Origin: Mesorhizobium sp. 65-26
Lineage (GTDB): Bacteria; Pseudomonadota; Alphaproteobacteria; Rhizobiales; Rhizobiaceae
DNA: 64,000 nt
Reading direction: 5' to 3'
NCBI GenBank assembly: GCA_001899205.1
Contig: MKVL01000009.1
Span: forward strand, 210,835-274,834
In this document: positions 55,393-64,000 of the stretch, one piece after another
How positions within the stretch are numbered: the stretch's first letter is position 1
Layout of the letters: every line of letters begins with the position of its first letter
The notes under the pieces: model-generated
Seen by the model: only the letters and a program-made list of their open reading frames with translations
Database searches by the model: none
What the model was told of the DNA's origin: nothing
Program-made: the position numbers and the translations under genes

Positions 55393-55974
55393 ATGTTCGA
55401 CCCCCGCGAAAAAATCGCGCTTTTCATCGACGGCGCCAATCTCTACGCCACGTCCCGCGCGCTTGGCTTCGACATCGATTACCGCAAATTGCTGTCCAGC
55501 TTCCAGAAGCGCGGCTACCTGCTGCGCGCCTATTACTACACGGCGCTGGTCGAGGATCAGGAATACTCCTCGATCCGGCCGTTGATCGACTGGCTCGACT
55601 ACAATGGCTTCAAGGTGGTGACGAAGCCGGCCAAGGAGTTCACCGACTCGACGGGGCGCCGAAAGATCAAGGGCAATATGGACATAGAGCTGACCGTCGA
55701 CGCGCTGGAGCTTGCCGATGTCGTCGATCACTACGTCATCTTCTCCGGCGACGGCGATTTCCGCACGCTGGTGGAGGCGTTGCAGCGGCGCGGCCGCAAG
55801 GTGTCGATCGTCTCCACCATGGCCTCGCAGCCGCCGATGATTTCCGACGACCTGCGGCGCCAGGCGGATCATTTTATCGACCTGATGACGCTCAAGAACG
55901 AAGTTGGCCGTGACCCGTCGGAACGGCCAGTGCGGCGGCCCGAGCCGGCCGAGGTCGATGAGGACGATTACTGA
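55393..55974 (+). CDS. NYN domain protein (LabA/PIN-like nuclease)
   Basis: 193 aa. NYN domains are PIN-like ribonuclease folds. The acidic residues are visible: Asp in IALFIDGANLY (about 11), KGNMDIELTVDAL (Asp near 100), and SGDGDF (Asp near 121 and 123). The C-terminal 25 residues are Pro/Arg/Asp rich. ATG 55393 starts the conserved fold. Substrate unknown. The UDG gene follows 11 bp downstream and is co-transcribed. Confidence 0.9.
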   Translation: MFDPREKIALFIDGANLYATSRALGFDIDYRKLLSSFQKRGYLLRAYYYTALVEDQEYSSIRPLIDWLDYNGFKVVTKPAKEFTDSTGRRKIKGNMDIELTVDALELADVVDHYVIFSGDGDFRTLVEALQRRGRKVSIVSTMASQPPMISDDLRRQADHFIDLMTLKNEVGRDPSERPVRRPEPAEVDEDDY

Positions 55975-55985
55975 GGAGGACGGCC

Positions 55986-56642
55986 TTGACCGCGCCCTCC
56001 CCGGTCGAGCCCAGTCCTGACTGCCCGCTCTGCCCACGCCTGCACGACTTCATCGCCGACTGGCGACGGCGCGAGCCATCCTGGTTCAACGCGCCGGTGC
56101 CGACTTTCCTGCCTCCGGAAGGCGAGGACGCCGTCCGGCTGCTGATTGTCGGGCTTGCGCCCGGCCTGCGCGGCGCCAACCGCACGGGGCGGCCGTTCAC
56201 CGGCGATTACGCCGGCGACCTGCTCTACAGCACGCTTGTCGCGCACGGCATGGCGCGCGGCGAATTCAAGGCCCGTCCGGATGACGGGCTGGAACTCGTC
56301 GGCACGGCCATCACCAACGCGGTGCGCTGCGTGCCGCCCGAGAACAAGCCGGTGGGTGCCGAGATATCCACCTGCCGTACATTCCTGGTGCGGACGATAA
56401 AGGGGTTCGCCAATCTGCGCGCGGTGCTGGCGCTTGGCTCGATCGCGCACCAGTCGACGGTCAGGGCGCTTGGCGGCCGCGTCGCGGCCCATCCCTTCCG
56501 CCACGGCGGACGGCACGAGATCGGCGGCGTCACGCTTTTTTCCAGCTATCACTGCTCGCGCTACAACACCAATACAGGCGTGCTGACCGAGGAGATGTTC
56601 GTCAGCGTCTTCAAGGAGATGGCGGCGTTCCTGGAGAGCTAG
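55986..56642 (+). CDS. uracil-DNA glycosylase, family 5 (UDGb)-like
   Basis: 218 aa. Removes uracil, and in family 5 also other deaminated bases, from DNA. GLAPGLRGANRTGRPFTGD (about 56-74) is the first family motif, with Ala in place of the catalytic Asp or Asn of other families as in family 5, HCSRYNTNTG the second. Iron-sulfur cysteines lie in CPLCPRL, RCVPPENK and STCRTF. The start is TTG at 55986 with GAGGAGG 7 nt upstream, the only good site. Tail overlaps the convergent GH25 gene by 32 bp. Confidence 0.85.
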   Translation: MTAPSPVEPSPDCPLCPRLHDFIADWRRREPSWFNAPVPTFLPPEGEDAVRLLIVGLAPGLRGANRTGRPFTGDYAGDLLYSTLVAHGMARGEFKARPDDGLELVGTAITNAVRCVPPENKPVGAEISTCRTFLVRTIKGFANLRAVLALGSIAHQSTVRALGGRVAAHPFRHGGRHEIGGVTLFSSYHCSRYNTNTGVLTEEMFVSVFKEMAAFLES

Positions 56643-57360
56643 ATTCAGGCACCGGCGCAAACAATTCGTTGAGCGCCGCGCGATCTCCCTTCAGCACGTT
56701 GAGATCGACATCGCCCTCTATGCCGTCGACACTCCCCTGGTCGTGGTACTGCCAGTAGATCCAGTCACTCTCGATCGGAGCAAGCTGCAGCGAGCGTATC
56801 CAGCGCCGACGCTCGGCCACGTGGTCCTTATACGCTTCGTCAGCTTCGTCTGTGAGATAGAGGATCGCCGGCTTGCCGAAAGCTGCCTCCACGGGATCGA
56901 GGAAAGCCTGCAGTTCGGCTGCAAGTTGCCCGGGCGACGGGCGCTGCGGGCAATTGCCGTGAAATTCGATATCGACCACGGGCGGCAGCAGCGGCTTGTC
57001 GCGTGGCACGGTGGCGATAAAGTTTTTCGCCTGATCGGCGCCCGGGCGACAGAAGGTGAAGAAATGATAGGCTCCGACCGCAAGCCCCGCGGCGCGCGCC
57101 TCCCGCAGATTGCCGGCAAACGCATCGTCGACATGATCGCCACCTTCAGTCGCCTTGATGATGGCGAAGGCGACGTCGTCGGCCGCGACACGGCGCCAGT
57201 CGATCTTGCCCTGGTGGTGCGAGACGTCGATGCCCCTGACTGGGAATCGTTCGCGGTCGGGTGAGAAGGGTCGGGTGTAGTAATAATACCCGCCCAGCGC
57301 GATCGCGATCGCCGTGAGCATCAGCCCGATTGTCCCGAGGATGCTGCCACGCTTCAGCAA
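56611..57360 (-). CDS. GH25 family lysozyme-like protein
   Basis: 249 aa. N-terminal membrane helix (about 8-28) and a GH25 domain (about 42-225): RGIDVSHHQGKIDW with catalytic Asp, AIIKATEGGDHVDD, GAYHFFTFCRPGADQA, and PPVVDIEF with the catalytic Asp/Glu pair. These are the muramidase active-site blocks. It probably cleaves the peptidoglycan backbone from the periplasmic face. Its 3' end overlaps the UDG gene. Confidence 0.9.
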   Translation of the reverse strand: MLKRGSILGTIGLMLTAIAIALGGYYYYTRPFSPDRERFPVRGIDVSHHQGKIDWRRVAADDVAFAIIKATEGGDHVDDAFAGNLREARAAGLAVGAYHFFTFCRPGADQAKNFIATVPRDKPLLPPVVDIEFHGNCPQRPSPGQLAAELQAFLDPVEAAFGKPAILYLTDEADEAYKDHVAERRRWIRSLQLAPIESDWIYWQYHDQGSVDGIEGDVDLNVLKGDRAALNELFAPVPESSSPGTPPSP

Positions 57361-57415
57361 GAGCCCTGCCCCGCAAGCACCATCGACGTGCGCTTTACGG
57401 CGGCAGGGTTTTGAC

Positions 57416-57895
57416 TCATCCGCGCTCCTTCAGGAGCCGCCCCTTCTCGCGCGACCAGTCGCGCTGCTTTTCGGTTTCGCGCTTGTCGTGAAGTTTCTTG
57501 CCCCGGGCAATGGCGAGCAGCAATTTGGCGCGACCGCGGTCGTTGAAATAGATCTTCAACGGCACCAGGGTCATGCCCTCGCGTTCGACGCTTTGCGAGA
57601 GCTTGGCCATCTCGCGCTTGCTGACCAGCAGCTTGCGCCGCCGGCGCGGCTCGTGATTGAAGCGGTTGGCCTGGAGATATTCCGGCAGATAGGAATTGAT
57701 CAACCAGATCTCGCCATCCTCGGCCGAGGCATAGGATTCCTGGATGTTCGCCTGGCCCTGGCGCAGCGACTTGACCTCGGTGCCGGTCAGCACCAAGCCG
57801 GTCTCCAGCGTGTCGAGCACCTCATAGGAAAAGCGCGCCTTGCGGTTCTCGGCGACCGTCCTGTTGTTCGGATCAGCTTTCTTGACTTGATTCAT
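57416..57895 (-). CDS. smpB: SsrA-binding protein SmpB
   Basis: 159 aa. tmRNA partner in ribosome rescue. The OB-fold shows [34 protein letters not shown] (about 18-51) and the basic C-terminal tail [15 protein letters not shown] that reads the empty mRNA channel. dapA lies directly upstream with 25 bp between. The ssrA RNA gene is not in the window. Confidence 0.96.
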   Translation of the reverse strand: MNQVKKADPNNRTVAENRKARFSYEVLDTLETGLVLTGTEVKSLRQGQANIQESYASAEDGEIWLINSYLPEYLQANRFNHEPRRRRKLLVSKREMAKLSQSVEREGMTLVPLKIYFNDRGRAKLLLAIARGKKLHDKRETEKQRDWSREKGRLLKERG

Positions 57896-57920
57896 AATGC
57901 GGAGAGGTGGCGCCTCATTC

Positions 57921-58802
57921 CTAATTAATCAAGCCGGCATGCTTGAGCGCGGCGTCGATCTTCTCGGCGGTCGACGCCTCGACCGTGACCAACGGCGAGC
58001 GCAGCACGTTCTCCACCTTGCCAAGCCTCGACAGCGCGTATTTGGCGCCGGACACGCCAGGCTCCAGGAAGATCGCCTTGTGCAGGGGCAGTAGGCGATC
58101 CTGCAGATCGAGCGCCTTGGCGCTGTCGCCGGACAATGTCGCCGCCTGGAATTCCGCGCAAAGGCGCGGCGCGACATTCGAGGTCACCGAGATGCAGCCG
58201 ACGCCGCCATGCGCGTTGAAGCCGAGAGCCGAGGCGTCCTCGCCGGACAGCTGGATGAAATCCTTGCCGCAGGTGGCGCGCTGCTCGGAGACGCGCTCGA
58301 CCTTGCCGGTCGCGTCCTTGACGCCAACGATATTCTTGAAGTCGTGGCGAAGCCTGCCCATCGTCTCCGGCGTCATGTCGATCACCGAGCGTGGCGGGAT
58401 GTTGTAGATGATGATCGGCAGCTTCGTCGCCTTGGCCACGGCGGCAAAATGCTCGTAGAGGCCGCGCTGCGTTGGCCTGTTGTAGTATGGTGTGACCACC
58501 AGCGCCGCATCGGCGCCCGCCGCCTCCGCGTACTGGACCAGTCCGACCGCTTCCGCGGTGTTGTTGGACCCGGCACCAGCGACCACTGGGGCGCGGCCGT
58601 TGGAGACCTCGACGCAGACCTTGACCACATGGCGATGCTCGTCATGCGACAGGGTCGGCGACTCGCCGGTCGTACCAACCGGAACGAGACCAGTCGTGCC
58701 CTCGGCAAGTTGCCATTCGACGAACGCGCGAAAGGCTTTCTCGTCGAAACGCCCGCTCTTTTCGAACGGCGTCACGAGCGCGGTAAGCGAGCCTCTCAGC
58801 AT
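57921..58802 (-). CDS. dapA: 4-hydroxy-tetrahydrodipicolinate synthase
   Basis: 293 aa TIM barrel. Condenses pyruvate with aspartate semialdehyde for lysine and diaminopimelate. [14 protein letters not shown] near residue 44, the Tyr of TPYYNRPTQ near 133 and the Schiff-base Lys in VGVKDATG near 163. ATG 58802 has AAGGAG 9 nt upstream; a TTG three codons earlier would sit too close. It is divergent from the lytic transglycosylase gene. Confidence 0.96.
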   Translation of the reverse strand: MLRGSLTALVTPFEKSGRFDEKAFRAFVEWQLAEGTTGLVPVGTTGESPTLSHDEHRHVVKVCVEVSNGRAPVVAGAGSNNTAEAVGLVQYAEAAGADAALVVTPYYNRPTQRGLYEHFAAVAKATKLPIIIYNIPPRSVIDMTPETMGRLRHDFKNIVGVKDATGKVERVSEQRATCGKDFIQLSGEDASALGFNAHGGVGCISVTSNVAPRLCAEFQAATLSGDSAKALDLQDRLLPLHKAIFLEPGVSGAKYALSRLGKVENVLRSPLVTVEASTAEKIDAALKHAGLIN

Positions 58803-59025
58803 ATCGTCCAACTCCTTGGGACTTCTGTTGTTTCAACCTATCTTAGGGGTGCGCGCCTTCTAGCCGAAAGCGAGGCGGCGCACCATAGTCTCGACACTGT
58901 TGCACGGCAAGCATTGCCATGGTGCCAGAGGACTGAATTCGAACGGCCTGGGCGGGCTTTTTGTTCATGAGGCCTTCACCACCTCCAGCTAGGCTTGCGG
59001 CCGCTGTCGGTGCGCAAGAACGGGA

Positions 59026-61080
59026 ATGATCCAGACGATGCCGACCGGGCGGCTTCTATTCATCGGTTTGCTGGGCGCCGTGGCCGCGTTGATGTCGGCC
59101 ATGGTAACGAGCCGTGGCGTCGACATGCAGGCCACCTCGGCGATACCCGCGCCGGTGCTCGATGCCGGGAAGGACAAGGCAACCGATGCCCTGGCGCCGG
59201 CGGATGTCAGCCAGTTGAAGACCGGCCTGGATGCGCTTGCGGCCAACAATATCCCGGGTGCTCGAACGGTGCGCGATGCCCTGCCCGCCAACTCGCTCGA
59301 CCAGCACATCCTGGCCTGGGCCGTCGCGCTTTATGGCGGCAGCAAGGTTCCAAGCGGCGAGATCGCGGACGCCGCCAAGATGCTGCCTGGCTGGCCGGGC
59401 ACGCTCGCCTTGCGCCGCAACAGCGAGCGGGCGCTCTATCGCGAGAATCCGCCGCCCCAGAGTGTCGTCCAGGCGTTCAACGGCAGCCAGCCCTTGACCT
59501 TCGAAGGCGTCATGATCCTCGCTCGCGCCTATGTAGCGCTAGGTAACGTAAAAGCCGCCCAGTCGGTGCTGTCGCCGTTCTGGCGCACCGAGAAGCTGGA
59601 AGGCAAGGACGAAGCAGCGCTGATCCAGGAATTCGGCTCGCTCATTCCCGCGGCTGACCATCGCTATCGTATGGAGCGCATGTTCTACGCCGACCGGCCC
59701 GCATCGGCCTTGCGCGTCGCGGCGCTGGCCGGCGCCCAGCAGCTGGCGCAAGCCTGGGCAGCGGCCGAGAAGGGCGACAAGGGCGCACAAAAACTGCTGG
59801 ACGCCGTGCCTTCGGGCCAGCGTTCCGCTGGATATCTCTTTGCCCAGGCTGAATATCTGCGCAAGCAAGGCAAGTTCGCCGATGCCGCCGCAGCGGTCAT
59901 GAAGGCGCCGGGGGATCGCGACGCGCTGGTCGACCCGGACGCCTGGTGGGTCGAGCGCCGGGTGCTGTCGCGCGAATTGGTCGACCAGGGCGATATGAAG
60001 ACCGCCTACCAGATCGTTGCCGCGCACGCGGCCGAGAGCGCGGCCAACACTGTCGATGCCGAATTCCACGCAGGCTGGTATGCCTTGCGCGGCCTCAACG
60101 ATCCAAAACTCGCGGCAACGCATTTTGCCCGCATCGCCGACCTGGCGCAGGGGCCGATATCGCTGTCACGCGCCTACTATTGGCTCGGCCGTGCCGCTGA
60201 AGTGGGAGCGCCCGGCAGTGCGAAGGACTATTTCACCCGCGCCTCGGCCTATGGCACGACCTTCTATGGCCAGCTTGCTGCCGAGCGAATCGGCAGCAAG
60301 GCCCTGACCATCGTCTACCCGCAGCCCACGATAGAGGATCGGCGCAGTTTCGCCGCCCGTGAGGCCGTCAGTGCCATCAAGCGGCTGCAGGACGCCGGAT
60401 ACGACCGCTACGCCGATACGCTCTATCGCGATCTCGCCGGCCAGTTGACTCGCCCGGGCGAACTGGCGCTGCTGGCGGTGCTGGCCGAAAAGCAGGGCAA
60501 TCATTTCATCGCGCTGAAGATCGGCAAGATCGCCGGGGCGCGCGGCATCGACGTCGGAGCGCTGTCGCACCCGCTGGGCGTCATTCCCGACAGCGCCGAT
60601 ATCTCGGGTTCGGGCAAGGCGCTGGCCTACGCAATCGCGCGCCAGGAAAGCGAATTCAATGTCGGCGCGGTATCGAGTGCCGGCGCGCGCGGACTTCTGC
60701 AATTGATGCCGGGAACCGCCAAGCAGCTCGCCAAGAAAGCCGGCATGACGTTCTCGCAGACGCGGCTGACCACCGATGCCGGGTACAACGCCACCCTCGG
60801 CGCCGCCTTCCTGGGAGAGCAGCTTGACCGCTTCAACGGATCCTACGTTCTGACCTTCGCCGGGTACAATGCCGGCCCCAACCGCGCGACCGAATGGGTT
60901 TCGCGCTATGGCGATCCGCGCGGCAAGGACGTTGACGAGGTGGTCGACTGGATCGAGCGGATTCCATACACGGAAACAAGAAGTTACGTGCAGCGCGTGA
61001 TGGAGAATTACGAGGTCTACAAGATGCGTATTTCCGGACAGTACGACATCGTCGGCGACCTCGTGAACGGGCGGCGTTGA
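59026..61080 (+). CDS. slt: soluble lytic murein transglycosylase
   Basis: 684 aa. Cleaves peptidoglycan to 1,6-anhydro products. A signal peptide or anchor lies at about 7-25, a long superhelical domain (about 60-500) carries many helical repeats, and the C-terminal lysozyme-like domain has ARQESEFNVGAVSSAGARGLLQLMPGTA with the catalytic Glu541 and later FAGYNAGP. The RSYVQRVMENYEVYK end is family-like. ATG 59026 follows ACGGGA; a second ATG at 59038 is possible. Divergent from dapA. Confidence 0.92.
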   Translation: MIQTMPTGRLLFIGLLGAVAALMSAMVTSRGVDMQATSAIPAPVLDAGKDKATDALAPADVSQLKTGLDALAANNIPGARTVRDALPANSLDQHILAWAVALYGGSKVPSGEIADAAKMLPGWPGTLALRRNSERALYRENPPPQSVVQAFNGSQPLTFEGVMILARAYVALGNVKAAQSVLSPFWRTEKLEGKDEAALIQEFGSLIPAADHRYRMERMFYADRPASALRVAALAGAQQLAQAWAAAEKGDKGAQKLLDAVPSGQRSAGYLFAQAEYLRKQGKFADAAAAVMKAPGDRDALVDPDAWWVERRVLSRELVDQGDMKTAYQIVAAHAAESAANTVDAEFHAGWYALRGLNDPKLAATHFARIADLAQGPISLSRAYYWLGRAAEVGAPGSAKDYFTRASAYGTTFYGQLAAERIGSKALTIVYPQPTIEDRRSFAAREAVSAIKRLQDAGYDRYADTLYRDLAGQLTRPGELALLAVLAEKQGNHFIALKIGKIAGARGIDVGALSHPLGVIPDSADISGSGKALAYAIARQESEFNVGAVSSAGARGLLQLMPGTAKQLAKKAGMTFSQTRLTTDAGYNATLGAAFLGEQLDRFNGSYVLTFAGYNAGPNRATEWVSRYGDPRGKDVDEVVDWIERIPYTETRSYVQRVMENYEVYKMRISGQYDIVGDLVNGRR

Positions 61081-61287
61081 GGCCTCGTCAACCGGTCTTG
61101 TCCAGGCACGGAAAGCCCCTCATCCGCTCTCTCCTTCTCCGAGATCGGAATCCTGGCCTCCTTCCGCCCCGAGAGATATCGGCGATGACTTCATCGCCAC
61201 ATCGCCCTCTCCCCCGTGGAGGACCGGTGACCGTCATTGACCGCCTCTTCCCTCACCTGTAGCTGTCACCCATTCAGCGAGGAAATC

Positions 61288-62184
61288 ATGGCGGGCGACA
61301 AAGGTTTCTCCGACTTCTTTTACGCAGCGCCGGACGGGCTGAAGCTTCACGCTCGAATCTATGGCGAAACCAACGCCCAACTCTGGCCAGTCGTCTGCCT
61401 GCCCGGTCTCACCCGCAACGCCCGCGACTTCCATGAACTGGCATTGCACCTGTCGCGCAATGGTCGGACGCCCCGAAAGGTCATCGCCTTCGACTATCGC
61501 GGGCGGGGGCAGTCGGACCACGACCCTGATGTCAGCCACTACAATGTCGGCACCGAAGCCGGAGACATCCTGGCTGGGCTGGCAATGCTCGCCATCCACC
61601 AGGCGGCTTTTGTCGGCACGTCACGCGGCGGCCTGATCATCCATGTGCTCGGCGCAATGCAGCCGGCGATTCTGAAGGCAATTGTCCTCAACGATATCGG
61701 CCCGGTGATCGAAGCGGACGGGCTTGCGCACATCCGCTCCTATCTTGATCCCGCGCCGAAGCCGAAGACCTTCCTCGAAGCACGAGACGCCCAGCAGCGT
61801 ATACATGGCGCTGATTTCCCCACGCTCACGGAAGCGGACTGGTCGCGCATGGTGTCTGCTCTTTACCGTGAGACAGATGCCGGGCTGCTGCCTGATTTCG
61901 ACCAAAAGCTGATCTCGACGCTGGCCAACATGGACCTCAGCAAGCCGCTGCCGGATCTGTGGCCGCAATTCGACGCGCTTGCCGCAATACCGCTGCTTGC
62001 CATACGAGGCGCCAATTCGAAGCTGCTGTCGACTGCGACGCTCGAGCAAATGCAAGCACGCCACGGCCGAATGCAAGCGATCACGGTCGAGGGACAGGGC
62101 CACGCCCCATTCCTGGAGGCCGGCAACCTTCCCGACGCGATCGCGGGTTTCCTCGACCGGAGCGAACGAGAGACAAACCCATGA
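61288..62184 (+). CDS. alpha/beta hydrolase
   Basis: 298 aa. The fold gives VCLPGLTRNARDF (oxyanion hole), DYRGRGQSD, the nucleophile Ser in VGTSRGGLI near 117, and the catalytic His in EGQGHAPF near 272. It resembles rhizobial epoxide hydrolase or 3-oxoadipate enol-lactonase-like enzymes in layout, but the substrate is unknown. GAGGAA 4 nt before ATG 61288 supports the start. A hairpin at 62364-62381 may end it. Confidence 0.88.
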   Translation: MAGDKGFSDFFYAAPDGLKLHARIYGETNAQLWPVVCLPGLTRNARDFHELALHLSRNGRTPRKVIAFDYRGRGQSDHDPDVSHYNVGTEAGDILAGLAMLAIHQAAFVGTSRGGLIIHVLGAMQPAILKAIVLNDIGPVIEADGLAHIRSYLDPAPKPKTFLEARDAQQRIHGADFPTLTEADWSRMVSALYRETDAGLLPDFDQKLISTLANMDLSKPLPDLWPQFDALAAIPLLAIRGANSKLLSTATLEQMQARHGRMQAITVEGQGHAPFLEAGNLPDAIAGFLDRSERETNP

Positions 62185-62363
62185 TTAACTCAAGATGAGA
62201 TTGGTCAGGGATTCGCCTGGGAAATAAGCTGGAAGAATATCCACCGTGCCATGCCAAGAGCTCATCGCCATGGCCGATCGGCTGGTGGGACGCGCTCCTG
62301 CCCGGAAGACCTCAAGCTGGCCGTCTCGAGCGCCTTGCGAGGTTCAGCTGAACACGATCGGCG

Positions 62364-62381
62364 AATCAGGCTCACCTGATT
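62364..62381 (+). terminator. weak hairpin after alpha/beta hydrolase
   Basis: AATCAGG-CTCA-CCTGATT followed by TTCG, about 180 nt after the hydrolase stop and near the 3' end of the convergent recombinase. Short stem and poor U-tract keep it tentative. Confidence 0.35.
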
Positions 62382-62465
62382 TTCGACACGGCCAAGCCTC
62401 AAAACAGGACGACTCGATTTCTGCCGAGCCGACCTCTCCCGCCGAGGCCTTGCTTCTGAGCCGCC

Positions 62466-63536
62466 CTACTGAACCTTCGAACTCTTGCTGGGCGTCTTGA
62501 CGGCAGCCGGCTTGCTCTTCTTCGCCTTCGCAGGCGATGATAGAGCCGTCAGCGGAGACGAAAACACCGAGCTCTCCCCAGTCTTCGCTGCCTCGTCGTG
62601 ACGTGGCGCTTCCAGAACAACAACGCAACCATCGAGGTCGTTCGTGGCAAGATGCGCATAGCGCATGGTCATCGACAGCGTCTGGTGACCAAGCCACATC
62701 TGGACACGCCTGATGTCGATACCGCCCTGGACGAGACGGGAGGCGCAGGTGTGGCGCAGGATATGTGGCACCACCTGATCGTCGGCGGCGAGGCCGACCT
62801 CCGCCTTGGCCTCGTTCCAGATCGCCCGATATTGCGCCTGGCTAAGCTTGGTGAACGGCCCCTTCGGCCGACGTCCTTCGGTGGTGGGCGCCAGCTTGAT
62901 CACTTCCTTGACCCGCTCGGTCATTGGGATGGTGCGGCTCCGACCGGATTTGGTAATCCAGAAGCTGACGCGATGCTCCTGAATGTCGTTCCAGATCAAT
63001 CCAAGGGCTTCGCCGAGACGGCATCCCGTGTCGACAAGAAAAATGGAAAGCCTGTACGCATCCTCGCTGCGGCTTCTGATGGACGCAAACAACCGTGCTT
63101 CTTCGTCCCGCTCGAGGAAACGAATCCGTCCCGCCCGCTCCTTCTGGCGGCGGAACTCGGGCAGGCTGTGGATATCCCCCATTTTATGAGCCTTGCGCAG
63201 CAGTTTGCTGAGGGCCGCCATCTTTCTGTTGATGGTGGCGTTGCTGTTGCCGCGCTGGCGCAAGGTACCGATAAGGCCGTCCAGGGTTCCTTGGTCGAAG
63301 GCGCTAAAACGTTCTCCGAGGAGAATCTCGTCTATTTCGCCAATGAAGGAGCTGACATTGTATTTATGCCGCCCATCATCCCACAATATATCCCGGTAAG
63401 CTGAAAACAGCTCTCCGATCCTGTACGACTTTACTTCCCTGATCTTACTATAATTGTATTTTATATTCGACGCATGAGAAGAAAAGACAGCAAAAAGACC
63501 AGAGGGCTCGCCCTCTTGAATAGCTTCGTTCGACAT
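62466..63536 (-). CDS. tyrosine recombinase/integrase
   Basis: 356 aa. The catalytic set is complete: Arg173 (GCRLGEALGL), Lys196 (TKSGRSRTIP), His258 and Arg261 (HILRHTCASRL), His284 (WLGHQT) and Tyr293 (MRYAHL). The N-terminal SAM-like DNA-binding part (about 35-125) is typical. Past the catalytic domain is a 60-residue tail ending in a Lys/Ser/Pro-rich basic stretch. ATG 63536 starts the likely fold. No other mobile gene or tRNA is adjacent, so it may be a remnant or a stand-alone integrase. Confidence 0.9.
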   Translation of the reverse strand: MSNEAIQEGEPSGLFAVFSSHASNIKYNYSKIREVKSYRIGELFSAYRDILWDDGRHKYNVSSFIGEIDEILLGERFSAFDQGTLDGLIGTLRQRGNSNATINRKMAALSKLLRKAHKMGDIHSLPEFRRQKERAGRIRFLERDEEARLFASIRSRSEDAYRLSIFLVDTGCRLGEALGLIWNDIQEHRVSFWITKSGRSRTIPMTERVKEVIKLAPTTEGRRPKGPFTKLSQAQYRAIWNEAKAEVGLAADDQVVPHILRHTCASRLVQGGIDIRRVQMWLGHQTLSMTMRYAHLATNDLDGCVVVLEAPRHDEAAKTGESSVFSSPLTALSSPAKAKKSKPAAVKTPSKSSKVQ

Positions 63537-63720
63537 TTTAGCCACCCCCCCTGTGGTCAGGGGATCAGCCCTAGCCGCTCGGGGACGTCCTTTCAAGAGT
63601 TTTAAGTCCGGCGAGAGAATTCCAGCCACCAATCGGCGGCTCCCACGTCATCGCTCGACAGACCATGCTCAGCTACCGTTTACCCCCTGTCCTTCCGTTA
63701 ATGGCCTTGTTCCAGCTACG

Positions 63721-63758
63721 AAAACAAACCAGCCCGGGCGATTGCGCGCCCGGGCTGG
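63721..63758 (-). terminator. intrinsic terminator of the second porin
   Basis: CCAGCCCGGGCG (63729-63740)-ATTGCG-CGCCCGGGCTGG (63747-63758), with TTTGTTTT next in the minus direction (63728-63721). A 12-bp perfect stem, 24 nt after the porin stop. Confidence 0.85.
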
Positions 63759-63782
63759 ATTTCACTTGAGCAGTCCCAGCCC

Positions 63783-64000
63783 TTAGAAGGAGCGCTGGAA
63801 GCGGAGGATACCGCCAACCGCATTGGTCTTGCCGGCAGGGATACCCGTCCAGCTCGCGCCATACTTCGTGGCATTGGCCCAATCGACTTCGGCCGTGATC
63901 GTGAAGCCGGGGACGATGTCGTAAGCGACGTTGGCAGCCAGGCCGAACTCCTTGGCTTCGTCATACGACACCTGGAGGTTGAACGAGGTCTTCTCGTTGA
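63783..64000 (-). CDS. porin (Omp2b/RopA family), 5' part outside window
   Basis: C-terminal 71 residues of a second porin; the gene continues past the right edge. By eye it matches the end of the porin at 45757-46893: a VSYDEAKEFGLAANVAYDIVPGFTITAEVD run against VSYSDAKNLAVAANIAYTIVPGYTITAEVD, and the same FQRSF end. The bases 63972-64000 read NEKTSFNLQ before it, again like the first copy. It is a paralog with its own terminator. An integrase gene lies 247 bp downstream. Confidence 0.9.
   Translation of the reverse strand, partial: NEKTSFNLQVSYDEAKEFGLAANVAYDIVPGFTITAEVDWANATKYGASWTGIPAGKTNAVGGILRFQRSF

Noticed and set aside
62598-63404. Plus-strand open frame opposite the recombinase
   Set aside because: The recombinase has all catalytic residues; the antisense frame has none.

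Overview
The window looks like a chromosomal stretch of a GC-rich alphaproteobacterium of the order Rhizobiales (Hyphomicrobiales), most probably Mesorhizobium or a close relative. This rests on the block rpoZ-relA-pyrE-acpS-lepB-rnc-era-recO, the Omp2b/RopA-type porins, a TIGR02301-type exported protein, a dapA/smpB pair, the pssA-psd pair and strong third-position GC. The genus is an inference. I see no rRNA, tRNA or CRISPR array.

Layout. 1-8.3 kb: end of a short-chain dehydrogenase, a small protein, an OsmC-like protein, an exported S10 peptidase, a NADAR protein, two EamA permeases and an acyltransferase/acyl-activating fusion. 8.4-10 kb: pssA and psd, the two steps from CDP-diacylglycerol to phosphatidylethanolamine. 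10-15.2 kb: SMP-30 family protein, an ArsR regulator coupled to an ATM1-type ABC exporter, and an SDR gene divergent from a LysR gene. 15.2-21.5 kb: LysM envelope protein, LOG family protein, a ZntB-like transporter, RarD and citramalate synthase. 21.5-25.8 kb: a tightly coupled minus-strand operon (proline iminopeptidase, two GFA proteins, a VOC protein, a DUF559 protein), then cysS. 26-29.9 kb: small proteins, an HMCES/YedK-type DNA-protein crosslink protein divergent from a Nudix gene, and exported proteins. 29.9-35 kb: dihydroorotase, YgfZ, an HD phosphohydrolase and a PAS-PAS-GGDEF-EAL protein. 35-44.3 kb: desaturase and LysR sharing a palindromic operator, a DUF3303/RimK-like/GNAT-C39 cluster, an ECF sigma factor with its anti-sigma factor, and a large DUF2339 membrane protein. 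44.3-55.1 kb: the conserved housekeeping run on the minus strand (thioesterase, recO, porin, era, rnc, lepB, acpS, DUF2062, VOC, pyrE, relA, rpoZ). 55.4-64 kb: NYN protein and family-5-type uracil-DNA glycosylase, GH25 protein, smpB, dapA, soluble lytic transglycosylase, an alpha/beta hydrolase, a tyrosine recombinase, and the 3' part of a second porin.

Themes. Much of the window serves the envelope (phospholipid synthesis, porins, lytic enzymes, LysM protein, desaturase) and genome or RNA maintenance (rnc, era, recO, HMCES, UDG, relA, smpB). The parts most worth a second look are the RimK-like/GNAT-C39 peptide-modification cluster, a perfect LysR-type operator at the desaturase, a 27-bp perfect inverted repeat next to a porin that separates era from recO, the cysteine-rich ArsR with its ATM1-type exporter, a dihydroorotase lacking the first metal-ligand histidine, and a recombinase beside a second porin at the right edge. 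No single locus stands out as a clearly new large system; the RimK/C39 cluster is the best candidate.
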